A DNA stretch of 34,740 nucleotides from Caballeronia calidae (GTDB taxonomy: Bacteria; Pseudomonadota; Gammaproteobacteria; Burkholderiales; Burkholderiaceae). The notes beneath the pieces were generated by a model, which ran no database searches, was not told the DNA's origin, and saw only the letters and a list, made by a program, of their open reading frames with translations. Below, piece by piece: positions 1-9,036 of the stretch; position 1 is the stretch's first letter; every line of letters begins with the position of its first letter. A program made the translations under genes and the position numbers. Location of the stretch: the NCBI RefSeq assembly GCF_900044055.2, contig NZ_FCOX02000067.1:1-34740 (forward strand), written 5' to 3'.

Positions 1-473
1 CGAACCGGATCAGACTGGGCCACCTGCGGGCGCGGTTTGCGCAGCCGGAACCCCATCTGGCTAAACAGTCGTTGGCATTGGCGCACGCCGAGTTCGACGC
101 CATAGTTCTTGCGCAAGTGCTCCGACAAAAGGGGGCCATCCCACAGGCCCGCCTCGAACCCAAACTCGCGTGGCGTCTTGCGTAAATCCACTTCCACACG
201 ACGCCATTGCGATTCGTTCAGCACGCGCGGACGTCCGGGGCGCTCGCCTTCGCGCAAACCGTCAAACCCGCCTCGCTCGAAACGTCCAACCCATCGCTGT
301 ATGGTCGTTGCTGCTTGACCGAGCAACTGGCCAACCTCGGTGCATGAGTAGCCGCAACAAACCAGTAGCACCCCATGCAGGCGGTGGTCATAACGTGATT
401 CCTCACTCCGCTCGATTTCCTGTCGAATTGCGAGCTGCATGATCTCCGCGTCGGCAATTTCAAGCTTGCGCAT
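1..473 (-). CDS. IS630-family transposase, N-terminal 157 codons (partial, runs off the left edge)
   Basis: Reading the minus strand from the ATG at 473 gives an uninterrupted frame to the first base, starting MRKLEIADAEIMQ and reaching RLRKPRPQVAQSDP at the edge. The N-terminal half has the helix-turn-helix layout of IS630 transposases: a CGYSCTEVGQLLG segment, then TTIQRWVGRFERGGFDGL and an R-P-G-R-P linker. A second winged-helix-like part follows (LLSEHLRKNYGVELGVRQCQ). The catalytic DDE domain must lie left of the window. In this family the enzyme cuts and pastes its element into TA dinucleotides. It sits immediately downstream of a truncated PIN-toxin start, so the element probably inserted there. 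Family assignment is from recalled motif patterns; whether the gene is intact cannot be judged. Confidence 0.85.
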   Translation of the reverse strand, partial: MRKLEIADAEIMQLAIRQEIERSEESRYDHRLHGVLLVCCGYSCTEVGQLLGQAATTIQRWVGRFERGGFDGLREGERPGRPRVLNESQWRRVEVDLRKTPREFGFEAGLWDGPLLSEHLRKNYGVELGVRQCQRLFSQMGFRLRKPRPQVAQSDPV

Positions 474-535
474 GGACACCTCTCGGAAAAGGTAGCCACG
501 CAATCATAATATACTGCAATATTTAAGTCGCGATA
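1..535 (-). mobile_element. Insertion sequence of IS630 type (upstream end; other end outside the window)
   Basis: This stretch comprises the transposase start plus about 60 bases of AT-rich sequence upstream of it (474-535), which separates it from the VapC start. The right-hand boundary is approximate. I place it where PIN-toxin similarity is lost, near 535-541, where a TA dinucleotide suitable as an IS630 target lies. The opposite terminal repeat and target copy are outside the window, so the ends could not be paired. Confidence 0.6.
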
Positions 536-574
536 TTTAGTTTCGCTGATGACGTTGGTATCAGCCAGATACAT
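536..574 (-). pseudogene. 5' stub of a VapC-type PIN-domain toxin gene, cut off by the insertion sequence
   Basis: The minus strand from the ATG at 574 encodes MYLADTNVISE. This matches the start of VapC/FitB PIN ribonucleases, whose D-T-N-V-I-S-E segment carries the first catalytic aspartate. A good ribosome site (GGAGAG) lies five bases upstream. After about 11-13 codons the frame enters AT-rich sequence unlike any PIN domain and then the IS630 element, so only the toxin's N-terminus remains here. The stub start overlaps the 3' end of the antitoxin-like gene by 14 bases, the usual coupling of antitoxin-toxin pairs. The rest of the toxin may lie beyond the element, outside the window. Confidence 0.65.
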
Positions 575-827
575 TCGGCTCTCCATCGTCATCATAGGTG
601 GCGTGGCGGTCGAAAATTGCGTCTTCGCAGTCGATCGCCGGAAAATTCATGAGATGCTCGATGAAGCGAGCGTTCGAATCCTTCTTTTCTTCATACCCCA
701 GGATTTTCAAGGCCAGTAGTTCGGCTCTTCGGCTTTGCGCAGCGCGCTCGCGCAATTCCTGAAGCCAAACCTTGTCGATGTAAGACGGTAAATTCTCTTC
801 GTAGATCTTCGGCTTGAAATCTTCCAT
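561..827 (-). CDS. Putative antitoxin of a VapBC/FitAB-like pair (88 aa)
   Basis: This small acidic protein begins MEDFKPKIYEENLPS. The start at 827 is supported by a GGAGCAGG ribosome site a few bases upstream. It shows a helical, Arg-rich middle (LQELRERAAQSRRAELLAL) and an acidic tail with an F-P-A-I-D-C-E-D-A-I-F-D-R pattern. That tail resembles the toxin-binding C-terminal segments of VapB-like antitoxins. I do not recognise a named family, so the call rests mainly on position: the gene overlaps the start of a VapC-type toxin by 14 bases. If correct, it would bind and neutralise the PIN ribonuclease and may repress its own promoter in 828-930. Because the toxin is now broken, it is probably an orphan. 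Base composition is more AT-rich than in neighbouring genes. Confidence 0.6.
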   Translation of the reverse strand: MEDFKPKIYEENLPSYIDKVWLQELRERAAQSRRAELLALKILGYEEKKDSNARFIEHLMNFPAIDCEDAIFDRHATYDDDGEPNVSG

Positions 828-933
828 GTCCTGCTCCTCGTCTGAGCGTTGCGAGTGGCGTGACTTTACTCCGATTCAATCAGCATTCCTACCTATCCCA
901 ACGATATAAGAATTTCCGCGCCAATCGAAAGCA

Positions 934-2136
934 TCACCGCCCCGCCAACGACATCGCCACTGCGCGCTTGAACGGCGTCAACCGCTCTCCGATGCGCAAC
1001 ATCGCGTCGCGCACGATCAACGCCGGCATCGAATCGCGCGTATAAACCTCGGTAATCAATCGCGTCATCATATAAAGCGGCCGCGTCGCCTGCCGATGCT
1101 TCTGCTCGTAGCGCGCCAGCAGCGCATCGCCCGCGATATCGAGCCGCGCCGCATGCGCATCGAGAATCGCGCGCGATAGCGTCTCGATGCCGTCCAATCC
1201 GAAATTGAATCCATGCGCCGTCACCGGATGCATGCCGACCGCCGCATCGCCGACGGTCGCGAACCGTTTCGCGACAAATCGCTTCGGATAAACCGACACT
1301 AGCGGATACACATGCCGAGTGGAGCGCAGCGCCATCCCGCCGAGCCGGCGCTCGAAGCGGCGCTCGATCTCGCGACTGAACGCATCGCCATCGAGCCGGC
1401 TCAAGCGCTCGATATCGCGCGCCGCAAGCGTCACGACCACCGACGACCGATGCGCGCCGCTCTCCGGGTCCGGATTCATCGGCAGGAGCGCGAGCGTCTG
1501 TCGGTGGCCGAACCATTCCCACGCCGCGTGATCGTGCGGGCCGTCGTGCGTCATGCAGCACACCAGCATCGACTTGCCGAAGTCGTGCATCGCGGCGGCG
1601 ATGCCCATCATGCGGCGCGTCGCGGAGTAGCGGCTGTCCGCCGCCACGACGAGTTGCGCCATCAGCGTCTCGCCGCTTTCGAGTTGCACGCGCGCCCCGG
1701 TGGCATCGGTGTCGACGTCGATCACGCGCTCGGACGCCATCACGCGAATATCCGCGCCCGACGCGCGAAGATGCTCGACCGCTTCGAACGCCGCGCGCCG
1801 GATCAGATGATTCGGTACCAGCCAGCCGAGCTCTGCATGACCGGAAAGCGCATGGCCGATCTTCAGCGCGAACGGCGATGACCCGTTGAAGATGCGCGCA
1901 TCCGCGAGCCGAGACTTCGCGTGCGCATCGATGCGCTTCCACACGCCGAGCGTCTTCAGAAACGCGACGGACTTCTGCGTGAGCGCGATTTCGCGTCCGT
2001 CGAAAGCGGGCTCGCAGAGCGCCTCGCGGCTCTGTTGCTCGACGAGTGCGATCGACAGCCCCGCGTCGCCCAGCGCGTTCGCGAGACACAAGCCCGCCGG
2101 CCCGGCGCCGACGATCACGACATCGGTGTGCATCAT
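934..2136 (-). CDS. ubiM: FAD-dependent UbiH/UbiF/COQ6-family hydroxylase, probably UbiM (ubiquinone ring hydroxylation)
   Basis: The 400-residue protein is a class A flavin monooxygenase. The FAD-binding GAGPAG lies at residues 10-15, a degenerate DG-type motif (VVAADSRYSATRR) at about 163-175, and the second FAD motif GDAA at 296-299. The family signature HPVTAHGFNFGL is at 303-314. Relatives hydroxylate the ring of ubiquinone precursors using O2 and NADPH; the UbiM subgroup occurs in Burkholderiaceae and Neisseria. The choice of UbiM over UbiH or UbiF is from memory of the HPVTAHGFN pattern and is less certain than the family. The start at 2136 follows an AGGA/AGAAAG site; a longer frame from 2166 lacks one. 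It is divergent from the SDR gene, sharing a gap of 118 bases. Confidence 0.75.
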   Translation of the reverse strand: MMHTDVVIVGAGPAGLCLANALGDAGLSIALVEQQSREALCEPAFDGREIALTQKSVAFLKTLGVWKRIDAHAKSRLADARIFNGSSPFALKIGHALSGHAELGWLVPNHLIRRAAFEAVEHLRASGADIRVMASERVIDVDTDATGARVQLESGETLMAQLVVAADSRYSATRRMMGIAAAMHDFGKSMLVCCMTHDGPHDHAAWEWFGHRQTLALLPMNPDPESGAHRSSVVVTLAARDIERLSRLDGDAFSREIERRFERRLGGMALRSTRHVYPLVSVYPKRFVAKRFATVGDAAVGMHPVTAHGFNFGLDGIETLSRAILDAHAARLDIAGDALLARYEQKHRQATRPLYMMTRLITEVYTRDSMPALIVRDAMLRIGERLTPFKRAVAMSLAGR

Positions 2137-2254
2137 CTTTCTGGTCCTGCTCGTCCGAAAGCGCACAACGATATCCGAAAGGCCGACGCACCATCCGCGA
2201 CTGCGGGTCGCGCGCTATAGTCGCAAGGTCGCCAACAGACGGAACACTTCGCAC

Positions 2255-2932
2255 ATGAAAACGGTATTGATCGTCGGCGCGTCGCGCGGCCTCGGCCACG
2301 AGTTCGCGCGCGAATATTGCCGCGACGGCTGGCACGTGCTCGCCACGGCACGCGACAAGGCTTCGCTGTCCGCGCTCGACGCGATGGGCGCGCAAACGTT
2401 CCCGCTCGACGTCACGCAGCCGGAGCAGATCGCCGCGCTCGCCTGGCAACTGGACGAGGAAAAGCTGGACGTGGCGATCGTCGTATCGGGCGTGTACGGC
2501 CCGCGCACCGAAGGCGTCGAAAGCATCGGCGCCGATGACTTCGATCAGGTGATGCACACCAACGTGCGCGGCCCGATGCAGCTGATCCCCGTGCTCCTGC
2601 CGCTCACCGATGCCGCGCGCGGCGTGCTCGCGGTCGTGTCGAGCAAGATGGGCAGCATCGCCGAGACGAGTGGCACGACGGGCTGGCTCTATCGGGCGAG
2701 CAAGGCGGCGCTCAATGCGGCGCTCAAGGTGGCTTCGCTGGAATCGCGCCACTCGGCATGCATCGCGCTGCATCCGGGCTGGGTGCGCACGGAGATGGGC
2801 GGCCCGTCGGCGGCGATCGATGTCGCGCACAGCGTCGCGGGCATGCGCGCGGTCATCGCCGAGGCGGGCGCGATGCGCGACGAATTCAACGGAACATTCG
2901 TGCAGTACGACGGCACGAAGATCGAATGGTGA
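2255..2932 (+). CDS. Short-chain dehydrogenase/reductase, C-factor-like (225 aa)
   Basis: This is a classical SDR. The cofactor-binding GASRGLG lies at residues 8-14, an acidic LDVT segment at 51-54, catalytic Ser129/Ser130, and Tyr146-x3-Lys150 in YRASKAALNAAL. The usual NNAG strand-4 motif is replaced by VVSGVYG. This and the short length resemble the CsgA/C-factor-like group of SDRs. The substrate is not evident. The start at 2255 is chosen because the Rossmann fold begins there; the longer upstream frame runs through the shared promoter region of the divergent ubiM. It is the first gene of an apparent operon with the GST gene (gap 13 bases) and the ychJ-like gene. Confidence 0.85.
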   Translation: MKTVLIVGASRGLGHEFAREYCRDGWHVLATARDKASLSALDAMGAQTFPLDVTQPEQIAALAWQLDEEKLDVAIVVSGVYGPRTEGVESIGADDFDQVMHTNVRGPMQLIPVLLPLTDAARGVLAVVSSKMGSIAETSGTTGWLYRASKAALNAALKVASLESRHSACIALHPGWVRTEMGGPSAAIDVAHSVAGMRAVIAEAGAMRDEFNGTFVQYDGTKIEW

Positions 2933-2945
2933 AACGGGAGTGAAT

Positions 2946-3554
2946 GTGACCTATCAGGTACACGGTGTTTCCGCATCGGGCAACTGCCACAAGGTGCGCC
3001 TCGTCCTCGAACAACTCGGCCTTCCTTACGTATGGCATGAGGTCGACATGATGAACGGCGCCACCCGCACCGACGCGTTCAGGCAGTTGAACCCGAACGG
3101 CAAGGTGCCGGTGCTCGTCATCGACGAAACCACGACGCTCGCCGAATCCGACGCGATCCTCTGCTATCTCGCCGACGGCACGCCGCTCATGCCCGACGAC
3201 CGGCTGGAGCGCGCGCAAGTGCTGCAATGGATGTTCTTCGAGCAGTACAGCCACGAGCCGTATGTCGCGGTGGCGCGCTTCATCCTGCAATTCCTGAAGA
3301 AGCCCGACGACGCGCGCCTGCCCGACAAGATCGCGGGCTCGTATCGCGCGCTCGACGTGATGGAGCGGCATCTCGCGACGCGCACGTTTTTTGTCGGCGA
3401 GCGCTACACCGTCGCGGATATCGCGCTCTACGCGTATACGCACGTCGCGGATGAAGCGAATCTCGATCTGTCGCGCTATCCGGCGATCCGCGCGTGGCTC
3501 GAACGCGTGCGCAGCCAGCCGCGTCACGTCGACATGCCGGGCGTCGATCAATGA
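2946..3554 (+). CDS. Glutathione S-transferase family protein (202 aa)
   Basis: A GTG start at 2946 with GGGAG upstream gives a protein with an N-terminal thioredoxin-like domain. It carries the conserved cis-proline region NGKVPVLVID and the glutathione-contacting ESDAILCYLA. An all-helical C-terminal domain has the N-capping and hydrophobic-staple region YTVADIALYAYTHVADEA. Length is typical for a bacterial cytosolic GST. The likely role is glutathione conjugation or a related thiol transfer; the substrate is unknown. It lies between an SDR and a YchJ-like gene in one operon, and its TGA stop overlaps the next ATG. Confidence 0.88.
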   Translation: MTYQVHGVSASGNCHKVRLVLEQLGLPYVWHEVDMMNGATRTDAFRQLNPNGKVPVLVIDETTTLAESDAILCYLADGTPLMPDDRLERAQVLQWMFFEQYSHEPYVAVARFILQFLKKPDDARLPDKIAGSYRALDVMERHLATRTFFVGERYTVADIALYAYTHVADEANLDLSRYPAIRAWLERVRSQPRHVDMPGVDQ

Positions 3555-3970
3555 AGCCGACGGAATGTCCGTGCGGCGGCGCCGCGCCCGATCAGCGCCC
3601 GAATGTGCGCGCGCCGCGCTATGACGCGTGCTGCGGGCGCTTCATCGACGGCGGCGAAGCGCCCGCGAACGCGATGGAACTGATGCGCTCGCGCTACACC
3701 GCCTACGTGCTCGGCGACACGGCGTATCTACGCGCGACGTGGGCCGAATCGACCTGCCCGCCCGATCTCGACGCCTCCGACACCGAAACGCGCTGGCTCG
3801 GGCTGCAGATCAAACGTCACACTCATATCGACGCCGATCACGAGGAAGTCGAATTCGTCGCGCGCTACAAGGTCGGAGGACGCGCGCATCGGTTGCACGA
3901 AGCCAGCCGCTTCACGCGAAACAGCGCCGGAAAATGGATTTACATTGATGGCCAGGTCAAGGAAAAGTAA
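3551..3970 (+). CDS. YchJ-like UPF0225 / SEC-C motif protein (139 aa)
   Basis: The ATG at 3551 overlaps the stop of the GST gene (ATGA). The N-terminus has the Cys pattern of YchJ/UPF0225 proteins: ECPCGG at residues 5-10, then DACCGRFIDGG. The family phrase AMELMRSRYTAYVLGDTAYL comes next, and then an NTF2-like domain ending in W-I-Y-I-D-G. SEC-C motifs bind zinc. The molecular role of the family is not established. Only the N-terminal Cys cluster is present; E. coli YchJ has a second one at its C-terminus. Confidence 0.85.
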   Translation: MKPTECPCGGAAPDQRPNVRAPRYDACCGRFIDGGEAPANAMELMRSRYTAYVLGDTAYLRATWAESTCPPDLDASDTETRWLGLQIKRHTHIDADHEEVEFVARYKVGGRAHRLHEASRFTRNSAGKWIYIDGQVKEK

Positions 3971-4299
3971 ATACGCGATTAAGAAATATCGACTTTCCGG
4001 CGGTATTAATTTCCTAAGAATTCCCTTTCAGATTAAACAGTTACGGGGTTGCACTTATTGTGCAGTGCAATTTTGAACGGTTAATCTCTGTTCACGTCAG
4101 GGCGCAGTCATTCTCGTGCCCGGACCTCGCAGCGAAGCCCCGTTTTGAAGCCAATTGTCATGCCTTTTCCGGGCATGACTCCCGGAACCCGCAGCCAATA
4201 CTGCTCTTCACGAGCAGCGCGATAGGTTTGTGACTTCAATCAGACGTTTGGGGCCACGCCGTATCAACGCCTTATTGGAAGCGCAGTCGGAGTTCACGG
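3971..4299. promoter_or_regulatory. Intergenic region with two inverted repeats upstream of the exported hydrolase
   Basis: No gene is supported in these 329 bases, which are AT-richer than the flanking genes. Two inverted repeats stand out. One is TTGCAC at 4049-4054 with GTGCAA at 4065-4070, containing a nested GCAC-TTATT-GTGC. The other is GTCATGCC at 4157-4164 with GGCATGAC at 4172-4179, a perfect 8-bp stem with a 7-base loop. Neither is followed by a T-tract, so terminator function is unlikely; operators or 5' leader structures for the hydrolase at 4300 are possible. No convincing -10/-35 pair was picked. Confidence 0.4.
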
Positions 4300-5556
4300 A
4301 TGGCGATCAGAACCTGGTTGATCGGATGCAGCATGATAGGCGCGCTCGCGACGTCCTTCGTCACGTCCGCCGTGCGCGCAGAGCCGATCGGCGGCGTGCG
4401 TCAATCCGAAGGGCTTCAGGCCCCCGCGTTCAGCCAGACGCTCTCCCAGATTCCCGATTCGCTCGACTCCGGCCTGCCCGTCGTCGCGAATGGTCTGAAC
4501 GAAGCCGTCATCCATATTCCCGAAGCCGACATCTCGCTCGAAACCACGGTGTTCAAGCCGGACGGCGCGGGCCCGTTCCCGATGATCGTCTTCAATCACG
4601 GCAAGCTCCCCGGCGACTCGCACGCGCAGCCGCGCAATCGTCCGGTCGCGCTCGCGCGTGAATTCGTGCGCCATGGCTATGTGGTCGTCGTGCCGAATCG
4701 CCGCGGCTTCGCGGGCTCGGGCGGCGATTACGTCGGCCACGGGTGCAATGTCGAAGCGAACGGCTTCGCGCAGGCGCAGGACGTCGCCGCGACCGTCGCT
4801 TACATGAGCGAGCAATCGTATGTCGACAAGACGCATATCGTCGTCGCGGGCACGTCGCACGGCGGCCTGACGACCATGGCCTACGGCGCGCGCGATGTGG
4901 TCGCCGCGCCCGGCGTGCGCGGTCTCATCAACTTCTCGGGCGGCCTGCGTCAGGACGAATGCGCGGGCTGGCAGAAGAATCTCGTCAACGCGTTCGGCAA
5001 CTACGGCGAGCACGTGCGCCTGCCGTCGCTATGGCTCTACGGCGAAAACGATTCGGTCTGGCAAGGCGATCTGTCGTCGCGGATGTACGCCGCGTACACG
5101 TCGCACGGCGCGCGCGCGAACATGGTCGATTTCGGCAGCTACAAGAACGACGCGCATCGTCTCGTCGGCGATCGCGACGGCGTACAGATCTGGTGGCCGC
5201 GCGTGAAGGCGTTCCTCGCGCAGATCGGCATGCCGACCGCCGTGCAATATCAGGTTTCCGAGCCGCGCATGCCGAAGGCGACCGATTTCGCGGATCTCGA
5301 TTCGGTCCAGTCCGTTCCCTTCGTCGATGAAAGCGGCCGCGCGGGCTACCGCAACTTCCTCTCGCAGTACTCCAGCCGCGCATTCGCCGTGTCCGATTCG
5401 GGCGCGTGGTCGTGGGCCGAAGGCGGCGACGATCCGATGTCCGTCGCCATCGCGAGCTGCCAGAAGCAGAGCGCCGATCCGTGCAAGCTCTACGCGGTGA
5501 ACAATCGCGTCGTGTGGAACGATCAGGCGGCGCAAACCCAGACGGCATCGCGCTGA
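4300..5556 (+). CDS. Exported alpha/beta hydrolase, dienelactone-hydrolase-like (418 aa)
   Basis: A signal peptide is visible: MAIRTW, a hydrophobic stretch, then a likely cleavage site after the VRA at residues 25-27. The hydrolase core shows the oxyanion-hole region VFNHGKLPGD at about residues 97-106 and the nucleophile elbow GTSHGG with Ser186. Candidate acid Asp251 (YGENDS) and His286 (NDAHRLV) complete a triad. About 100 residues follow the core with no recognised domain. Probable role: a periplasmic or secreted esterase or peptidase-like hydrolase; the substrate is unknown. It is monocistronic, with a terminator starting 26 bases past the stop. An in-frame alternative Met lies at residue 12, but starting there would shorten the signal peptide. 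Confidence 0.8.
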   Translation: MAIRTWLIGCSMIGALATSFVTSAVRAEPIGGVRQSEGLQAPAFSQTLSQIPDSLDSGLPVVANGLNEAVIHIPEADISLETTVFKPDGAGPFPMIVFNHGKLPGDSHAQPRNRPVALAREFVRHGYVVVVPNRRGFAGSGGDYVGHGCNVEANGFAQAQDVAATVAYMSEQSYVDKTHIVVAGTSHGGLTTMAYGARDVVAAPGVRGLINFSGGLRQDECAGWQKNLVNAFGNYGEHVRLPSLWLYGENDSVWQGDLSSRMYAAYTSHGARANMVDFGSYKNDAHRLVGDRDGVQIWWPRVKAFLAQIGMPTAVQYQVSEPRMPKATDFADLDSVQSVPFVDESGRAGYRNFLSQYSSRAFAVSDSGAWSWAEGGDDPMSVAIASCQKQSADPCKLYAVNNRVVWNDQAAQTQTASR

Positions 5557-5581
5557 ACGCGCCCTTTCCCGCCTCCTTCAG

Positions 5582-5607
5582 ACGCCGGCTTTCGCGCCGG
5601 CGTTTTT
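5582..5607 (+). terminator. Rho-independent terminator after the alpha/beta hydrolase gene
   Basis: A perfect 8-bp stem (ACGCCGGC at 5582-5589, GCCGGCGT at 5596-5603) with a 6-base loop runs into a five-T tract at 5603-5607. Confidence 0.85.
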
Positions 5608-5839
5608 GCATCTTCAGCCGCCGATCGCCCGACAACGCGTGCAGTTGCACGAAGTTGCGCGCGTTAGCGCGTTTTCGCATTTCCGATAGGCGCGCACGCA
5701 TGGCCAAAAAACCTTCCGATTACGGAAACCTGCGCGTCTTTTAGCGATAATTGACTCGCGCAGTTTTTCCAGCAACGCGGGCGTCCGGCGCCTGCCCGAA
5801 GTATCCGGTCCGCACCGCGCGCGGGCCTGGGAGCCGTTT
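5608..5839 (+). promoter_or_regulatory. Promoter/leader region of the biotin operon
   Basis: These 232 bases precede bioA and hold no supported gene. An inverted repeat TTCCG-ATTA-CGGAA lies at 5714-5727. A TTGACT sequence at about 5750 could serve as a -35 element, but I could not pair it with a good -10. The repeat does not match a BioR or BirA operator I know. It lies inside a 14-codon frame (5700-5744) that I did not call as a gene. Confidence 0.35.
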
Positions 5840-7143
5840 TTGAACACTGAAGCCAATCAAGACTGGGTCGCCCGCTCGCTTGCAGCCGTGTGGCATCCGT
5901 GCACCCAGATGAAACATCACGAGCGCGTGCCGCTCGTGCCGATCGCGCGCGGCAAGGGCGCGTGGCTCTACGATCCGCAAGGCAATCGCTATCTCGATGC
6001 GATCAGCTCGTGGTGGGTCAACCTCTTCGGCCACGCGAACGACGACATCAATCGCGCGCTGAAGGATCAGCTCGACACGCTCGAGCACGCGATGCTCGCG
6101 GGCTGCACGCACGCGCCGGCGGTCGAGCTGGCCGAGCGCCTTTCCGCGCTCACCGATCGCACGCTCGGTCATGCGTTTTTCGCGTCGGATGGCGCGTCGG
6201 CGGTCGAGATCGCGCTGAAAATGAGTTTTCACTTCTGGCGCAATCGCGGCCACGCCGAAAAGCGCGAGTTCGCGTGCCTCGCCAACAGCTATCACGGCGA
6301 AACGATCGGCGCGCTCGGCGTCACCGATGTCGCGATCTTCAAGGACGCATACGATCCGCTGATCCGTCATGCGCATGTGGTGGCGTCGCCGTCCGTCGCC
6401 GGTGTCGATGACGCCATCGCCGCGATGCGCGCGCTGTTCGAGCAACGCGCGTCGACGCTGGCGGCCGTGATCGTCGAGCCGCTCGTGCAGTGCGCCGCGG
6501 GCATGGCGATGTACGACGCGGCGTATCTCACGCAGTTGCGCGCGCTGTGCGACGAATACGGCGTGCATCTGATCGCCGATGAAATCGCGGTCGGCTGCGG
6601 GCGCACCGGCACCTTTTTCGCGTGCGAGCAGGCGAATATCTGGCCCGATTTCATTTGCCTGTCGAAGGGCATCAGCGGCGGTTATCTGCCGCTTTCGATC
6701 GTGCTCACGCGCGACGACATTTACGCCGCCTTCTACGACGACGACGTAACGCGCGGCTTCCTGCATTCGCATTCATACACGGGCAATCCGCTCGCGTGCC
6801 GCGCCGCGCTGGCGACGCTCGATCTGTTCGACAGCGCAAACGTGCTCGCCGAAAACAAGCGCAAATCGAAGCTGCTGCACGAGGCGCTTCAGCCGCTCGC
6901 GAAACACGAGCGCGTGCGCAACCTGCGCAATCGCGGCACGATCTTCGCGTTCGATGTCGATGTCGACGACAAGACGTTCTCGCGCCGCTTCTTCGCCAAC
7001 GCGTTGAAGCGCGAACTGCTGATGCGCCCCATCGGCACGACGGTGTACATGATGCCGCCGTACATCCTCTCCGATGACGAACTCACGCTTCTCGCGCAAC
7101 GCACGCGCGAGACGCTCGATGCCACGCTCGCGGAGGACGCCGA

Positions 7144-7147
<4 letters not shown>
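5840..7147 (+). CDS. bioA: Adenosylmethionine-8-amino-7-oxononanoate aminotransferase (435 aa)
   Basis: BioA is a PLP enzyme that moves the amino group of S-adenosylmethionine onto 8-amino-7-oxononanoate (KAPA), giving 7,8-diaminopelargonate. Family signatures include WHPCTQMKHH near the N-terminus, SSWWVNLFGH, the PLP-contacting SDGASAVE, the conserved SYHGETIGA, and DEIAVGCGRTG. The PLP-binding lysine is Lys276 in LSKGISGG, and the length is usual. The start is a TTG at 5840 with GGGAG about six bases upstream; no in-frame ATG sits better. It opens the overlapped bioA-bioF-bioD-bioB operon, and its stop overlaps the bioF start (ATGA). Confidence 0.96.
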
Positions 7148-8330
<1,183 letters not shown>

Positions 8331-8334
<4 letters not shown>

Positions 8335-9032
8335 CCGCTTCATCTTTCTTCGTCGCCGGAACCGATACGGAAATCGGCAAGACGCTCGTGTCTTCAGCGC
8401 TGCTGCACGGTTTCGCGCGCGCCGGTCTGCGCGCCGCCGCGATGAAGCCGATCGCGTCGGGCGCAGTCGTCCGCGACGGCGTACTGCACAACGAAGACGC
8501 CGATCAGCTCGATGCAGCCGCGAACGTTGCTCTGCCCAACGATATCCGCACGCCGTTCATGATGCGCGAGCCGATCGCGCCGCACATCGCCGCCGCGCGC
8601 GAAGGCATCACGCTCGATATCGCACGGATCGTCGACGCACATCGCATCGCGATGTCCAAAGCCGACATCGTCGTCGTGGAAGGCGTCGGCGGCTTTCGCG
8701 TGCCGCTCACTGACACGCTCGACACCGCCGATCTCGCCGTCGCGCTGAATCTTCCGGTGGTGCTCGTCGTCGGCATGCGGCTCGGCTGCATCAGCCATGC
8801 GCTGCTCACCGCCGAAGCCATCGCGGCGCGCGGGCTGAAGCTCGCGGGCTGGGTCGCGAATCGCGTCGATCCGAACATGCTTTGCCCCGACGAAAATCTC
8901 GCTTCACTGAAACTCCGCATCGATGCGCCGCTGCTCGGCGTGATTCCTCATCTCGCGCCGGCCGATGCAGCGCGCGCCGCCGATCATCTCGACATCGGCA
9001 TTCTGACTGACCCGCTTCATCAAAAGGATTGA
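8331..9032 (+). CDS. bioD: ATP-dependent dethiobiotin synthetase (233 aa)
   Basis: BioD closes the ureido ring of dethiobiotin from 7,8-diaminopelargonate, CO2 and ATP. A P-loop GTDTEIGKT lies at residues 10-18, with Lys17 and Thr18 as phosphate and Mg ligands. MKPIASGA holds the second conserved lysine, and VVEGVGGFRVPL is the Glu/Gly loop. WVANRVDP is the adenine-site signature. Length is normal. It overlaps bioF (ATGA) and is followed four bases later by bioB. Confidence 0.96.
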
Positions 9033-9036
9033 ACTC

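Noticed and set aside
218..595. 125-codon minus-strand frame treated as one gene
   Set aside because: It joins the VapC stub to an out-of-frame reading of the insertion sequence; the transposase frame is the real one below 474.
893..2830. Minus-strand open frame of 645 codons overlapping ubiM in another frame
   Set aside because: It crosses both the ubiM gene and the divergent SDR gene; Arg-rich, no motifs.
5700..5744. 14-codon frame upstream of bioA (MAKKPSDYGNLRVF) as a leader peptide
   Set aside because: No ribosome site and no attenuator-like alternative hairpins; its middle codons are simply the TTCCG/CGGAA inverted repeat.
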